The notes under the pieces are model-generated. The model searched no databases, was not told the origin of the DNA, and saw only the letters and a list, made by a program, of their open reading frames with translations. The position numbers and the translations under genes are program-made. A stretch of 64,000 nt of DNA from Flavobacterium panacagri (lineage in GTDB: Bacteria; Bacteroidota; Bacteroidia; Flavobacteriales; Flavobacteriaceae), in contig NZ_CP119766.1 of the NCBI RefSeq assembly GCF_030378165.1, positions 1,178,001 to 1,242,000 on the forward strand, in the 5' to 3' direction. Shown here in pieces: positions 52,414-62,387 of the stretch. Position 1 is the stretch's first letter. Each line of letters starts with the position of its first letter.

Positions 52414-53703
52414 CTAAGTTCTGTAGTCAAAAAACCGAATAGGTTTTCGACTCATTGGATTAAAAACCAGAGGATTTAAAACTTCTTTTGATGCAAATTC
52501 TATTTTGGGCGTTACTCTTAATTTGGCTCTAAAGTGATCTTTTATTTCTTGTAAAAATTCTGGAGTTTGATTTTTAGAGGCAATTTTAATCAGGATTTCA
52601 TCTGTACCTAAATCGTTTGTAGAGATTTCGATCAAATGATTTTCGATAGTATCAAAACTGCTCAAAACATCGTTCATCGCTGGTGGATAAAGCGTTGTTC
52701 CTTTATATTTGATCATCTGCTTTTTACGGCCAACAACTGGGCCAACACGTAAAGTGTTTCTGCCACAAGCGCAAGGTTCATCATGAAACTGTACCATATC
52801 TCCAGTTTTAAAACGTAACAAAGGCATCGCTTCAATTCCTAAAGTTGTAAATGTCAACTCGCCGGTTTCGCCGTTTTTTACAGGCTGATTATTTTCGTCC
52901 AAAACTTCGATTATGATTAATTCAGGATGATGATGTCCGCCTTTTCCGTGTTCGCATTCTGTGAATGCAGTACTCATTTCGGTTGAAGCGTAAGTCGAAA
53001 ACAACTTAATATTCCATTTATCAGTGATTTTTTTCGATAGAATATTCATCGAAAAATCCTGTTCTCTTAAGGACTCTCCAATACAGATGGCGCCTTTTAT
53101 GCTCGAATTATTATAATCGATTCCATGCATTTCAGCATATTCAATTAATTTTAAAAGGAAAGAAGGAACTGTAATTAAATAAGATGGATTGTATTTTAAA
53201 ATCGAATCCCATTGCATTTCTGGAATTCCAGCGCCAACACGAATAACTCCAACTTTCAATTTTCGAAGACCAAGAAAATAAGCTAAGCCTGCCATAAATT
53301 TTCGGTCAATTGTGGTCATTAATTGTACCACATCGCCTTCTGCAATTCCCGCACAGGCGAATGAAATCGCTTCATTATAAGCCAATCGATCCAAGTCAGA
53401 ATCGGTTAAGCCAAAAGTTACGGGATCGCCTAAAGTTCCTGATGTTGAGGCATAATCTATGATTTGATTTTGTGGAACACACACAAAATCGTCATTATAC
53501 TGCTGTAAATCTTCTTTGGTTGTAACAGGCAAATGCTGTAAATCTTCCAGTGTTTTCACTTTCGAAATATCAATATTTTGTCCAGCAAAAAGTCTTTTGT
53601 AAAAAGGAGAATTTTGACTGATGTATTCTAGAAGTTCAACTAATTTTTTTTCTTGAAAAATTTTAATCTCTTCTAAAGAACCTTTTTCTATTGCTGGAAT
53701 CAT
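52414..53703 (-). CDS. PaaK-like acyl/aryl-CoA ligase of the flexirubin-type cluster
   Basis: The 429-residue ANL enzyme has the ATP motif YASTSGTLGDPVTFGLTD, YASTEMSTAFTECEHGKGG and LLRFKTGDMVQFHDEPCACG, the last with three cysteines or so that may bind a metal. In aryl-polyene and flexirubin clusters, such ligases activate the aromatic starter acid (from tyrosine by ammonia lyase). Which acid is used is not visible. It overlaps the next upstream gene by four bases (ATGA), so translation is coupled. Confidence 0.8.
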   Translation of the reverse strand: MIPAIEKGSLEEIKIFQEKKLVELLEYISQNSPFYKRLFAGQNIDISKVKTLEDLQHLPVTTKEDLQQYNDDFVCVPQNQIIDYASTSGTLGDPVTFGLTDSDLDRLAYNEAISFACAGIAEGDVVQLMTTIDRKFMAGLAYFLGLRKLKVGVIRVGAGIPEMQWDSILKYNPSYLITVPSFLLKLIEYAEMHGIDYNNSSIKGAICIGESLREQDFSMNILSKKITDKWNIKLFSTYASTEMSTAFTECEHGKGGHHHPELIIIEVLDENNQPVKNGETGELTFTTLGIEAMPLLRFKTGDMVQFHDEPCACGRNTLRVGPVVGRKKQMIKYKGTTLYPPAMNDVLSSFDTIENHLIEISTNDLGTDEILIKIASKNQTPEFLQEIKDHFRAKLRVTPKIEFASKEVLNPLVFNPMSRKPIRFFDYRT

Positions 53704-55364
53704 TGTAATTTTCTTTTGACTTTTTTTAAATATTTTTCAATCTTTTCTTTATCAGGAATTGTAGTAATTTCAAGGGTTAAAGCTTTTTCAAAATTAAGCT
53801 TTGCCTGTTGGAATTCCTTTTTTTGGTAAAAGTACAATCCTGTCTTATAATATACAACCCAATAATCAGGGTTTAACGATTGATAATTTTGAATGAATTC
53901 GGGAGAAATCGTTTCTTTATTATCTAAAACCGAATCTATTTTATGATCTTCAATCTTAAATTTTTTAAAATTCTGAAAAGCAGTGGTTTCCAAAAAAGGA
54001 TCTTTGGCAATATTTAGATTTTCGGTTTGAAAAGATTTTGATTCAGTTTTATTTTTTCCGAAAATTAAATTCAAATCATAACAGACAAATTCGCCTAATT
54101 GATACGGATTTGCAGAAACCCAGACTAATTTTTCTTTAGGTTTAAAAATAATTCCATGATGAGCCAGTAATTGATTTAATGCTTTTTCATTTCCAAATCC
54201 TAAAGAAATGTTTTTTAAACCGTTTTTATTTCGAAGAATTTCCGAAGCAATTTCGGGATTTACTTTTGATTTTTCAGACAGCAATTCCTTCATTCTTTCA
54301 AAGCGATATTCAGAATGACTATTTATAATTTGTTCCTGATTTCGTTTATCTGCTGTAAAAGCTTCTCCTTGAAAATGATTCGAACAAATTAATTGATCGC
54401 TGTTTGGAACATCATAAACGTCCATTTTGTTGGGAGAAACTTCAATCAAAATTGCTTTATTGTCATTGGCGCTTCCCACCATAATTGATTCAGAAACAAA
54501 AACTTTTCTTTTTTTTGCAATGGCAATGGCTTCGTCTACATTTTTGGCATGCTGTAAAATTTCACGAGTCAGAATAGAAATTGGCGTTTTAGCGCTAAGC
54601 GGAATTTTAGATTTCGAAGCATTTATCGTTACGGTCAATCCTTCATAATTCATTCCCGAAACCGCACCAATCATTCCCGGCCAAGTTACCATCATAAACG
54701 GATAACCTTCTTTTGGTTTTATAAAGGCCGCGATTTTATTTTCCGCGAAAGCGTCATTCACATAAAAATCAAAATTGCGGGCCAGAATTAAATTTCCATC
54801 TTCTGATTTTTCGTTCCAAGCTGCAAAAGAAGAACAACCTACCAAAGCCAGATCTTGCAAAGCGTGCCCAATATCATGTGCGCCATGCAGATACAAACCA
54901 CGTTGATATTTAGGCGCGATGTTGTTAAATTCATCTGAACTATATTCTGAAACGCCATAAATTTCGGTTTGATATTCGTCTGGAACATTCAAATACAACT
55001 TTCGATTGTACCATTTTAGGAAATTCCTCAACAATTTCTGCTGAAATTTGGACGGAATAAAATCGGTTATTTTGGAGAAAAAAATACGCTGTTGTTTTTG
55101 TAAAAGCGAATCGGTTAAAGCGCCGGTTGTGAGACCAATTTCAAGCGGATCGCCTTCAACATACAATTCCCAAAGACCTTGTTTATTTTTTAAAAGTGAA
55201 TTTTTTCCAGAGATAAAAACAGTATCAGAAACTTTGGTAACAACTGGTTTGGAATTATTAAAAGCAGTAAGATCGGGTTTATGATGTTTTGATTTTGATG
55301 TACCGCAGGAAATCAGCAAACTGAGAAAACCGATAAGGAAGAAATAAATAACTCGGCTTTTCAT
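53700..55364 (-). CDS. C45-type Ntn-hydrolase-like lipoprotein with C-terminal TPR-like part
   Basis: The 554-residue protein has a lipobox, LISC, with Cys20. Its central domain resembles C45/acyl-CoA:6-aminopenicillanate acyltransferases: VGCSSFAAWNEKSEDGNLIL, then ARNFDF, with the presumed nucleophile Cys near residue 176. In classical members the Cys becomes N-terminal by self-cleavage. The end (residues 490-545) looks like one TPR unit. In the pigment cluster an acyl transfer role is plausible. Confidence 0.72.
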   Translation of the reverse strand: MKSRVIYFFLIGFLSLLISCGTSKSKHHKPDLTAFNNSKPVVTKVSDTVFISGKNSLLKNKQGLWELYVEGDPLEIGLTTGALTDSLLQKQQRIFFSKITDFIPSKFQQKLLRNFLKWYNRKLYLNVPDEYQTEIYGVSEYSSDEFNNIAPKYQRGLYLHGAHDIGHALQDLALVGCSSFAAWNEKSEDGNLILARNFDFYVNDAFAENKIAAFIKPKEGYPFMMVTWPGMIGAVSGMNYEGLTVTINASKSKIPLSAKTPISILTREILQHAKNVDEAIAIAKKRKVFVSESIMVGSANDNKAILIEVSPNKMDVYDVPNSDQLICSNHFQGEAFTADKRNQEQIINSHSEYRFERMKELLSEKSKVNPEIASEILRNKNGLKNISLGFGNEKALNQLLAHHGIIFKPKEKLVWVSANPYQLGEFVCYDLNLIFGKNKTESKSFQTENLNIAKDPFLETTAFQNFKKFKIEDHKIDSVLDNKETISPEFIQNYQSLNPDYWVVYYKTGLYFYQKKEFQQAKLNFEKALTLEITTIPDKEKIEKYLKKVKRKLQ

Positions 55365-55371
55365 GATTCAA

Positions 55372-56889
55372 TTATTCAGATGCTTTTTTAATTTTTTCCA
55401 GCAGATATTCTTTTCCTACAATTTCTGAGCAGGTTATAACCGCTCCAACCGTAACACCCAAGACACCGTGCATGTTAATACTTTGGCCTGTAAGATACAG
55501 ATTTTCCAGTTTGGTTTTTGTGGGAATTAAAGTTTTCATCGGATTATTAGAATCTTTAACATATCCGTACATATTCCCGCCGTCTCCGCCAATATAATCG
55601 CGGTAGGAAAGAGGAGTAGAAGTATGAACCGACTTGATGCAATTTCTAATTCCTGGGAATTTTTTTTCGATTTCTGCTAAAAGTTTTTCGGCTTTTTCGG
55701 CTTTGAATTCTTCGTAACTTTTGCCACGGTCGTTTTCGTCAAAAGTCGTATTAAAAGTATTTTCCCAAGCTTTTACATCATCATATTTCATGTAGGTTAA
55801 AAAGGTCATTCCGTCTGCCCATTCTTCGTCTTTATTAGACGGATTCATTGAAGCCATAAACGTTTTTGGCCATGAATTGTCATCGTATTCATAAGCAGTC
55901 CAAACATCTTCGGTGCTTTTAAAATGGTAATAATTATGATTGATGTATTTAAAAGTCTTTGGTTTAAAAACAATATAAAGGCTAAATGCCGACAACACAT
56001 TTTCAAGGTCTTGGATTCTGTTGAAAAAGGGTTTTCGGAAATTTTCCTGACCGGCCATTTTCAAAGTTGTTTTGGGTTCGATATTCGAAATAAAATAGGT
56101 TCCAGAAACTTCAGTTCCGTCTTTCATTTGTACTGAATTTACCTTTTGGTTTTCGACCACAATTTTGGTAACTTCTTTATGCTTAAAGAATTCGCCTCCA
56201 TATTTTTTGAGTTGTTTAAGGAGCTGCTTCGTTATCTGACTGCCGCCATTTACGCATCGCCACGAACTTTCGATATAAGAATTAATGACTAGTGCATGTA
56301 CATAAAATGGAGATTTTTCGGCAATTCCAGCATAAAGAAAATTAGAACCTGCCAAAACCGCTTTTAGCTTTTCATTTTGGGTAAAAGAATCTATGGTTTC
56401 TTTCGCGTTGAGCGTTAAAATTTCAGTATCATATTTTCCTTCCGATTCTAAATTATAAAGTGGGAAAGCTTTGCAGACTTCTTTTATTTTCTCGCAGTAT
56501 TGTTCGAGATTTTCTCTTTCTTCAGGGAAATAATTTATCAGTTGTTGAATAAAATTTTCAAAACCCTGTGCATGCGGATATTCGATTTTATCGTCTTCAA
56601 AAGAAATAATATCAAAACCATTTTCATCTAATTTTTTCAGATTCAAATGATCCATTATCCCAATATATTTGAAATATTGATTGAGATTTTGTCCTTCGTC
56701 TAAACCTCCGATATAATGAATTCCCGTATCAAAAATAGTTTTGTCTCTTACGAACGTTTGCAGATTTCCTCCGTATTGATTGTTTTTTTCGAGTACACAA
56801 ACGCTATAGCCTTCTTTCGCTAGAATAATAGCAGAAACTAATCCGCCTAAACCGCTGCCAATAATGACTACATCGTACTCGTTTTTCAT
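55372..56889 (-). CDS. FAD-dependent phytoene desaturase/retinol saturase-like oxidoreductase
   Basis: The 505-residue protein has the dinucleotide fold VVIIGSGLGGLVSAIILAKE and VLEKNNQYGGNLQTF, and the C-terminal NLYLTGQSINMHGVLGVTVG, typical of CrtI/retinol saturase families. It could reduce or desaturate a polyene chain. Its start codon shares one base with the stop of the preceding MMPL gene, so the two are coupled. Confidence 0.82.
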   Translation of the reverse strand: MKNEYDVVIIGSGLGGLVSAIILAKEGYSVCVLEKNNQYGGNLQTFVRDKTIFDTGIHYIGGLDEGQNLNQYFKYIGIMDHLNLKKLDENGFDIISFEDDKIEYPHAQGFENFIQQLINYFPEERENLEQYCEKIKEVCKAFPLYNLESEGKYDTEILTLNAKETIDSFTQNEKLKAVLAGSNFLYAGIAEKSPFYVHALVINSYIESSWRCVNGGSQITKQLLKQLKKYGGEFFKHKEVTKIVVENQKVNSVQMKDGTEVSGTYFISNIEPKTTLKMAGQENFRKPFFNRIQDLENVLSAFSLYIVFKPKTFKYINHNYYHFKSTEDVWTAYEYDDNSWPKTFMASMNPSNKDEEWADGMTFLTYMKYDDVKAWENTFNTTFDENDRGKSYEEFKAEKAEKLLAEIEKKFPGIRNCIKSVHTSTPLSYRDYIGGDGGNMYGYVKDSNNPMKTLIPTKTKLENLYLTGQSINMHGVLGVTVGAVITCSEIVGKEYLLEKIKKASE

Positions 56890-59800
56890 TATTTTTTGTT
56901 TAAAACAACTAAAGCATTTTCTTCAGAAATAATTTCAAAATCCTCAAACTGATTTTTTAAACCAGAACAATTCACTAAAATGATTAAAGAAGCCAAGGGA
57001 ATTACTTTTTCAATTTCATCTTTATAACTTTCGTCAGAAATCAAAACAACATCATAATGATTTTCAAGTGCTGATTCAAACTGATCTAAGTAAAGTATCT
57101 TTCTTTTTGAAACAATGTAATTCGTTTTTGCCACCAGCAATTTTTCTTCGTCATTAATAAAAGAAACTATTTTTCGTTGTGGTTCCTGCAAAGCCAATAG
57201 AACATCCAACTGTCCATAATCATTTCCTAAATGCAGGATTTTTGCTTTCGGCTCAATATGTTTGTTTAAATTATAATAAACTTCCAGATTTTGTTTTAAA
57301 TCTTTTTTCACGCTGTTTACAATTTCGATTTCTTTATAATCGTAACTGTTAAGCAGCATTTTTTTGAAATAGTCCGGCTTTTCAAGTTCCTGTCTTATTT
57401 TGCGGTATTCAGCTTTAAAGAACGTACTTATTTGTTTAGTTCTCTCGGCATAATTATTTCCGAATGAAAGATTATCAGGCGTAATTCTTTCTAAAATTGT
57501 AACAGTAAGCGCACTTTTGTGAATGACAAAATCGCCTTTTGGAATGGCTTCTGAAGCACCATGAATAACAACCGGAATGATATCCAGATTAAATTCTTCA
57601 GCTAAAAAGAAAGCTCCTTTATGAAATCTTTTAATAACATTATTTTCTGAACGTGTTCCCTCTGGGAAAACCATTAAGGAATATCCTTCCTCTATTTTTT
57701 TGCGTAAATGTTCTACACCGCCTTCAATACCTTCAGAAACGGGATAAAATCCTGCTTTTCTAACAATTCCTCCAAAAATAGGAGAGTTATAAACCCAGTC
57801 GCTTACCAAAAAAATAATTTTTGGACTCAGACTTCCGATTGCCAAAATATCTATAAATGAAGAATGATTGGCAATAATTACGGCTGGTTTTTCGAATGTT
57901 TCATTAAAATTATTGACAATTTTTTTGCTTATAAAAGGATTTGAATACAAGACCGATTTCATCAATTTTGAAACCACATATCGAAATGCTTTCATTTTTG
58001 TTTTGGCGCTAAGCGGGATAATCGGCATGATTGTAAAACTGAAGATCGACATTACAATACCACCTAAACCGTAATAAGCAAATGAAATTACACCGTGAAT
58101 AAAAGTGCGGAGTTTAAATGGTGGATTTCCTTTTTTAGGACGATTCGATAAAAAGACTTTGAAGAGTATTGGATAAAAAATAAATGTAATAATCAACGCC
58201 GCAAAAACTCCAATTAAAGAAACAGAAGAAATAGAAGTCAATGCAGGATGTTTGGCAAATATCATCGCACCAATTCCTAAGATTGTTGTGATGACAGCCA
58301 AAATAATTGACGTTCTGTAAACCGCAATTTCGTTAACTCCAGTCGAATATTCTTTTTGCAGCGCACTGGTCATAAAAATACTGAAATCGACACCGTGACC
58401 AAAAATTAAAGTACAGACAATCATACTGAAAATATTCATTTGAATGCCAAAAATACCCATAATTCCAGCTGTTACAATTCCCGTCAACGCAATTGGAATA
58501 CAGCTGATGATGACTAATTCAATTCTTCTGAAAAAGAAAAATAGAATTAGAATTACGGCAACAAAAGAATAATTTACGAGTGAATTAAAGTCGGTTTTTA
58601 AAGTGCTGAAAAACGTTTCGTTCATCTGCTGACGATCAATCGCAATTATATTTTCTTTTACCGAAGTTGTTTTTATAAAGGCATCGCGTTGTTCTGGTGC
58701 TACTTTTACCAAAGTCGAAACGGTGTAAAAACCATTTTTTTCTGTTATGAATTCTTGTAATTGCAAAGCTTTGATTTTTAAAAAATCAGCAACAGAAACA
58801 GGTTTGAAATCAAAGTCTAAATGATCAAAGAACAAAGTATAGGTTGTTGACTTAAAGCCGAGTTTTGAACCTTCAGCAATTAATTCCGATTTTACGAATT
58901 GTTTTTTCTGTGCAGTCCAAAATGAATTCCACTTCTTAATTTTTTCGATTTGTGCTGTCTGAGAAAGCACAATACCGCCAACCGAACTAAAATTTAGAAT
59001 TTTATGCTGTTGTTTTGCTGTAGATAAATCTCCAAAAAGTTTAGAATTATGCTGTAAAGCTTCTTCAATAGTTTTGCCATATGAAGCAACATAAATCGTT
59101 TTGGAAGTTAAACTCGTGCTTTCTTCCAATTGTTTTTCGGCAGCTTTAATTTCTTTTGGAATAAAATTCAGCTGGGACAAATCGTTATTGAAGCCAACAT
59201 CATTATAAGTAAAGCAACAAATAATCGTAATGATAACACAAAGTCCGATTAAGATTTTATTGTTGTGAAAAGAAAAATGCGCCATTTTATCGATCACATT
59301 TTTCTTGTGATCTTCTGGATTTTCTTTTGGTTTATATAAATGAGGCACAATTAAAAGAGAGAAAACTCCGGTTGCCATAACAATAACGGCAGCAAAAATT
59401 CCGAGATCATTCAACGCATCCGATTTTACAAAAAGCAGACATAAAAAAGCAACGGCAGTGGTAGAACTGCTCATAATAACCGGCATCGTAATGTCTTTGT
59501 ACAAGGTTTTTACATCGCTGTTGTGTTTGTAATGCGTGAGAATATGAATGGAATAATCAATCGTGATTCCCAATAAAATAGAACCAATTCCTAATGAGAT
59601 TGCCGAGATTTGTTCTCTCACAAAGTATAAAAACGCTACAGCAAACAAACCACCAAAAACGGTCGGCAGAAAAATAATCAGCGGAATTAAAATTTTTCGA
59701 TAGAATAAAATCAGAATTAACATTAAAGTGAACATCGCGATTGATGTTGTCAAAATAATGTCGCCTTTAATTTGATTCGCATTTGCAACCGCAATTAGAG

Positions 59801-60563
59801 CAGAACCAAAATAACTTACAGAAGTTTTACCTTTAAATTGAGTATTTAAATTTTCCTGAATTGATTTCAGTTTTTCAGCAAAAATCGTATTCTTTTCGGT
59901 TTCGCTTGACGGAATATTGGATGTGATAAAAAGTAGTAATTTCTTTTTGTCTTTGGTCATTACAAAACCATTTTCGAGCGTAAAATCGTCGCCAATATTT
60001 AATTGTTGTAATTTTTTTAAAGCGATAAAAGAAATCCCAAACGGATCTTGCAGAATAAAATCTTTGGTTACAAATCCCGAAGGCGAAATGATCGATTTGT
60101 AATTTCCTTGAACGGTCGCTGCAATACTATCTTTCTGCAGTTTTTGTTCGATGTTTTTATAATCATTATCATCCAGAAAAAGAGGCAGATTATGGTAAAC
60201 AAAATCTATGGTTTCCTGAATATTTTCTTCGTCAATTTTTCCTTGAATTCCCGTTATGTAAGGTTTGCAGGATTTAGAAACGCTGTCTGAAAATGCAGTA
60301 GCCATTTCTTTTAAATCTTCGGCAGATCCATTTTTTTCGAGTTTGAAAATTACGGTCGTTTTATCAGCAAAATTAAGTTGTTTCAGAACTTTTGCCGTAA
60401 CATCAGTTTTGTCATTTGTCGGGATAAGTTTGGTAATGTCTTCTTCAAACTTTAATCTTGAAGCAAAAAATCCAAAAACAAGAAGCATCAAAACAGCCAA
60501 AAAAACCGAAAGAGATTTTCTTCGATTTACAAATAAATGAATGGCGTAGAAGTATTGGTGCAT
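56889..60563 (-). CDS. MMPL/RND exporter fused to PlsC-type acyltransferase and a Rossmann-like tail
   Basis: The 1,224-residue protein has three parts. Residues 1-860 or so are an RND/MMPL exporter with two sets of helices and two periplasmic domains. Residues about 870-1060 are a lysophosphatidate acyltransferase-like domain with NHSSFID (HX4D) and VFPEGTRSENN. The rest, from about 1105, looks like a degenerate methyltransferase-like fold (KILHLGNDYGQLDVLLAL). MMPL exporters and acyltransferases are standard parts of aryl-polyene/flexirubin clusters. ATG at 60563 is preferred over a GTG at 60596, which lies in a repeat. Confidence 0.8.
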   Translation of the reverse strand: MHQYFYAIHLFVNRRKSLSVFLAVLMLLVFGFFASRLKFEEDITKLIPTNDKTDVTAKVLKQLNFADKTTVIFKLEKNGSAEDLKEMATAFSDSVSKSCKPYITGIQGKIDEENIQETIDFVYHNLPLFLDDNDYKNIEQKLQKDSIAATVQGNYKSIISPSGFVTKDFILQDPFGISFIALKKLQQLNIGDDFTLENGFVMTKDKKKLLLFITSNIPSSETEKNTIFAEKLKSIQENLNTQFKGKTSVSYFGSALIAVANANQIKGDIILTTSIAMFTLMLILILFYRKILIPLIIFLPTVFGGLFAVAFLYFVREQISAISLGIGSILLGITIDYSIHILTHYKHNSDVKTLYKDITMPVIMSSSTTAVAFLCLLFVKSDALNDLGIFAAVIVMATGVFSLLIVPHLYKPKENPEDHKKNVIDKMAHFSFHNNKILIGLCVIITIICCFTYNDVGFNNDLSQLNFIPKEIKAAEKQLEESTSLTSKTIYVASYGKTIEEALQHNSKLFGDLSTAKQQHKILNFSSVGGIVLSQTAQIEKIKKWNSFWTAQKKQFVKSELIAEGSKLGFKSTTYTLFFDHLDFDFKPVSVADFLKIKALQLQEFITEKNGFYTVSTLVKVAPEQRDAFIKTTSVKENIIAIDRQQMNETFFSTLKTDFNSLVNYSFVAVILILFFFFRRIELVIISCIPIALTGIVTAGIMGIFGIQMNIFSMIVCTLIFGHGVDFSIFMTSALQKEYSTGVNEIAVYRTSIILAVITTILGIGAMIFAKHPALTSISSVSLIGVFAALIITFIFYPILFKVFLSNRPKKGNPPFKLRTFIHGVISFAYYGLGGIVMSIFSFTIMPIIPLSAKTKMKAFRYVVSKLMKSVLYSNPFISKKIVNNFNETFEKPAVIIANHSSFIDILAIGSLSPKIIFLVSDWVYNSPIFGGIVRKAGFYPVSEGIEGGVEHLRKKIEEGYSLMVFPEGTRSENNVIKRFHKGAFFLAEEFNLDIIPVVIHGASEAIPKGDFVIHKSALTVTILERITPDNLSFGNNYAERTKQISTFFKAEYRKIRQELEKPDYFKKMLLNSYDYKEIEIVNSVKKDLKQNLEVYYNLNKHIEPKAKILHLGNDYGQLDVLLALQEPQRKIVSFINDEEKLLVAKTNYIVSKRKILYLDQFESALENHYDVVLISDESYKDEIEKVIPLASLIILVNCSGLKNQFEDFEIISEENALVVLNKK

Positions 60564-60583
60564 GGTAATTTTATTTTTTTTCC

Positions 60584-60690
60584 GCCACGAATTCACGAAT
60601 TCATTTTTAATAGAATTGTAATAATTCGTGAATTCATGGCTATTGGCATAGATTTAAAATTATTTTAATCCTTTTAATCTGTGGCAAAAC
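60584..60690. repeat. Intergenic inverted repeat (GCCACGAATTCACGAAT type)
   Basis: GCCACGAATTCACGAAT (60584-60600) pairs with 60624-60640 with one mismatch over 17 bases. To its right, 60661-60687 reads, on the minus strand, TGCCACAGATTAAAAGGATT. I recall both pieces as common dispersed repeats between Flavobacterium genes. It lies between the GT2 and MMPL genes. Confidence 0.7.
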
Positions 60691-60695
60691 TTTAT

Positions 60696-61880
60696 TTAAT
60701 TTTTGGTTTGTTTTTTAGAACTAAAAGCCGTTAAAAGTAAATAACTTATAAGACCAACTGATAGTGCTGAAACGGTTGCTAAAATAAGACTTCCCACGAT
60801 ATATTGAGCAGCATTTTTTTGAATATCATCTAATGTTATAGAACTGTCTAAAACCAAAGGTGCATCAGTTGAAACAAAATAGCTTCCCATTTTTAGAGAA
60901 CCATAAATTATAAACGGAATAAAAGGTGGAAAACTCACATTAGAAGTCAAATAAGCAATGACTTTATTCAATCGAAAAATAGCAGCAAAAGTAAAAAGCA
61001 GTATAGTTTGAAATCCCCAGAAAGGCGAAAGACCGATAAAAATTCCCAAAGCAATAGCAGCCGATTTTTTAAAATTAGAATCGGAGCTTTCCAAAATATC
61101 TTCGAGAAAGAATTTTTTAAATCCTTTTTTTTTTGCTCTTCTAAAAAAATCTCTCGGTTTTATATACAACAAAGCATTGGTTACCAAAACCGTATTTAAA
61201 ATACTAATTCGAGTAAAATCCTGAAACGGACGAAAATGTGAAACTCTTTCAGCAGGATCGTACAAAACCTGAATTGGAATATTTTTTACGACAATTCCTT
61301 TCCACGCTGCACGAACGATCACTTCGATTTCAAACTCAAATTTATTGGTATAAAAACGTTTTGGTAATAATCTTAAAGGATATAAACGAAATCCAGACTG
61401 TGTATCGTCCAGTTTGATTCCAGTTTCAAACTTGAACCAAAAATTAGAAAACTTGTTGCCGAAACTGCTCTTTTTAGGAACATTTTCCTGCGTCATATTG
61501 CGGCTTCCAATCAAGAGAGTATTGGGCTCATTCTGAATTGCTTCAAGAAAAACCGGAATGTCAGATGCAAAATGTTGTCCATCAGAATCTATTGTAATGG
61601 CATATTCAAAATTCAATTCCAGCGCTTTTCTAAATCCGTTTCTGAGCGCACGGCCTTTTCCTAAATTTTTAGGATGATGAATTTGCGTCAGCTGCGAATA
61701 TTGTTTTAGAATTTCGCTGGTCGAATCAGTTGCGCCGTCATTAACAATAATGACATTGGAAGTGAAATCTAAAATAGAATCCAGTACTTTTTTCAAGGTT
61801 TTCTGATTATTGTAAGTGGGTACAATAACACAGAAAGAAGTTGAATCGATCAGATCCTGATTGAATGCGATAGGTTTCAT
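60696..61880 (-). CDS. Family 2 glycosyltransferase with C-terminal DUF2062 membrane domain
   Basis: The 394-residue protein has a GT-A domain (CVIVPTYNNQKTLKKVLDSI, VIVNDGATDSTSEI, TIDSDGQHFASD) in its first 240 residues. The rest is the DUF2062 membrane part (IALGIFIGLSPFWGFQTILL, YLTSNVSFPPFIPFIIYG). Such fusions occur in flexirubin/aryl-polyene clusters. The lipid acceptor is unknown. Confidence 0.85.
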   Translation of the reverse strand: MKPIAFNQDLIDSTSFCVIVPTYNNQKTLKKVLDSILDFTSNVIIVNDGATDSTSEILKQYSQLTQIHHPKNLGKGRALRNGFRKALELNFEYAITIDSDGQHFASDIPVFLEAIQNEPNTLLIGSRNMTQENVPKKSSFGNKFSNFWFKFETGIKLDDTQSGFRLYPLRLLPKRFYTNKFEFEIEVIVRAAWKGIVVKNIPIQVLYDPAERVSHFRPFQDFTRISILNTVLVTNALLYIKPRDFFRRAKKKGFKKFFLEDILESSDSNFKKSAAIALGIFIGLSPFWGFQTILLFTFAAIFRLNKVIAYLTSNVSFPPFIPFIIYGSLKMGSYFVSTDAPLVLDSSITLDDIQKNAAQYIVGSLILATVSALSVGLISYLLLTAFSSKKQTKN

Positions 61881-61899
61881 CGAAGAAGTTTTCTAGGTC

Positions 61900-62385
61900 T
61901 TATTTTACAAATTGCTTCTCTTTTTCAGAGAAACTTTTAGACTGTAAAACAAAATCTTTTAGATATTCTTTCAAAGCGGCACCTTGCGCAGCATAATGTG
62001 TCGTGATGAATTTTTTATCTTCTTTAATATTTTTCTTGTATCCAGTAATGCCTGGAACATCTTCCTGAATACTCAGTCTGATCATTCGCATTTCAATATT
62101 GCTTGGATCACTTTTGATAGTGGCTTCAAGAAGTTTTGCTCCTTCTTTAAAGCGTGAAATTTTGCTTCCTAATACACTTTCAAACTTAGAATCGAGTAAA
62201 ATTGAAGCGGCTTTATATGCTACTAAAATTTTATCATCATTATTAGAAACACCCGAAAGTTTTTCTACAAATTCTTTGGCATTGGTTTCTGATTTTGCAA
62301 CATCAGAATACATTTTACGAATAGAAGCTAAATCTGGCGTATTCGCAAAATTTACCCATAAAAATAGTGTCAGTAATAATTTCAT
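61900..62385 (-). CDS. Unrecognised secreted protein of the pigment cluster
   Basis: The 161-residue protein has a short signal-like N-terminus (LLLTLFLWVNFA) and a helical body (DDKILVAYKAASILLDSKFE; GAKLLEATIKSDPSNIEMRM, which resembles one TPR unit). No known family comes to mind. It is translated right after the hotdog gene (2-bp gap) and so belongs to the cluster. Confidence 0.6.
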   Translation of the reverse strand: MKLLLTLFLWVNFANTPDLASIRKMYSDVAKSETNAKEFVEKLSGVSNNDDKILVAYKAASILLDSKFESVLGSKISRFKEGAKLLEATIKSDPSNIEMRMIRLSIQEDVPGITGYKKNIKEDKKFITTHYAAQGAALKEYLKDFVLQSKSFSEKEKQFVK

Positions 62386-62387
62386 AA

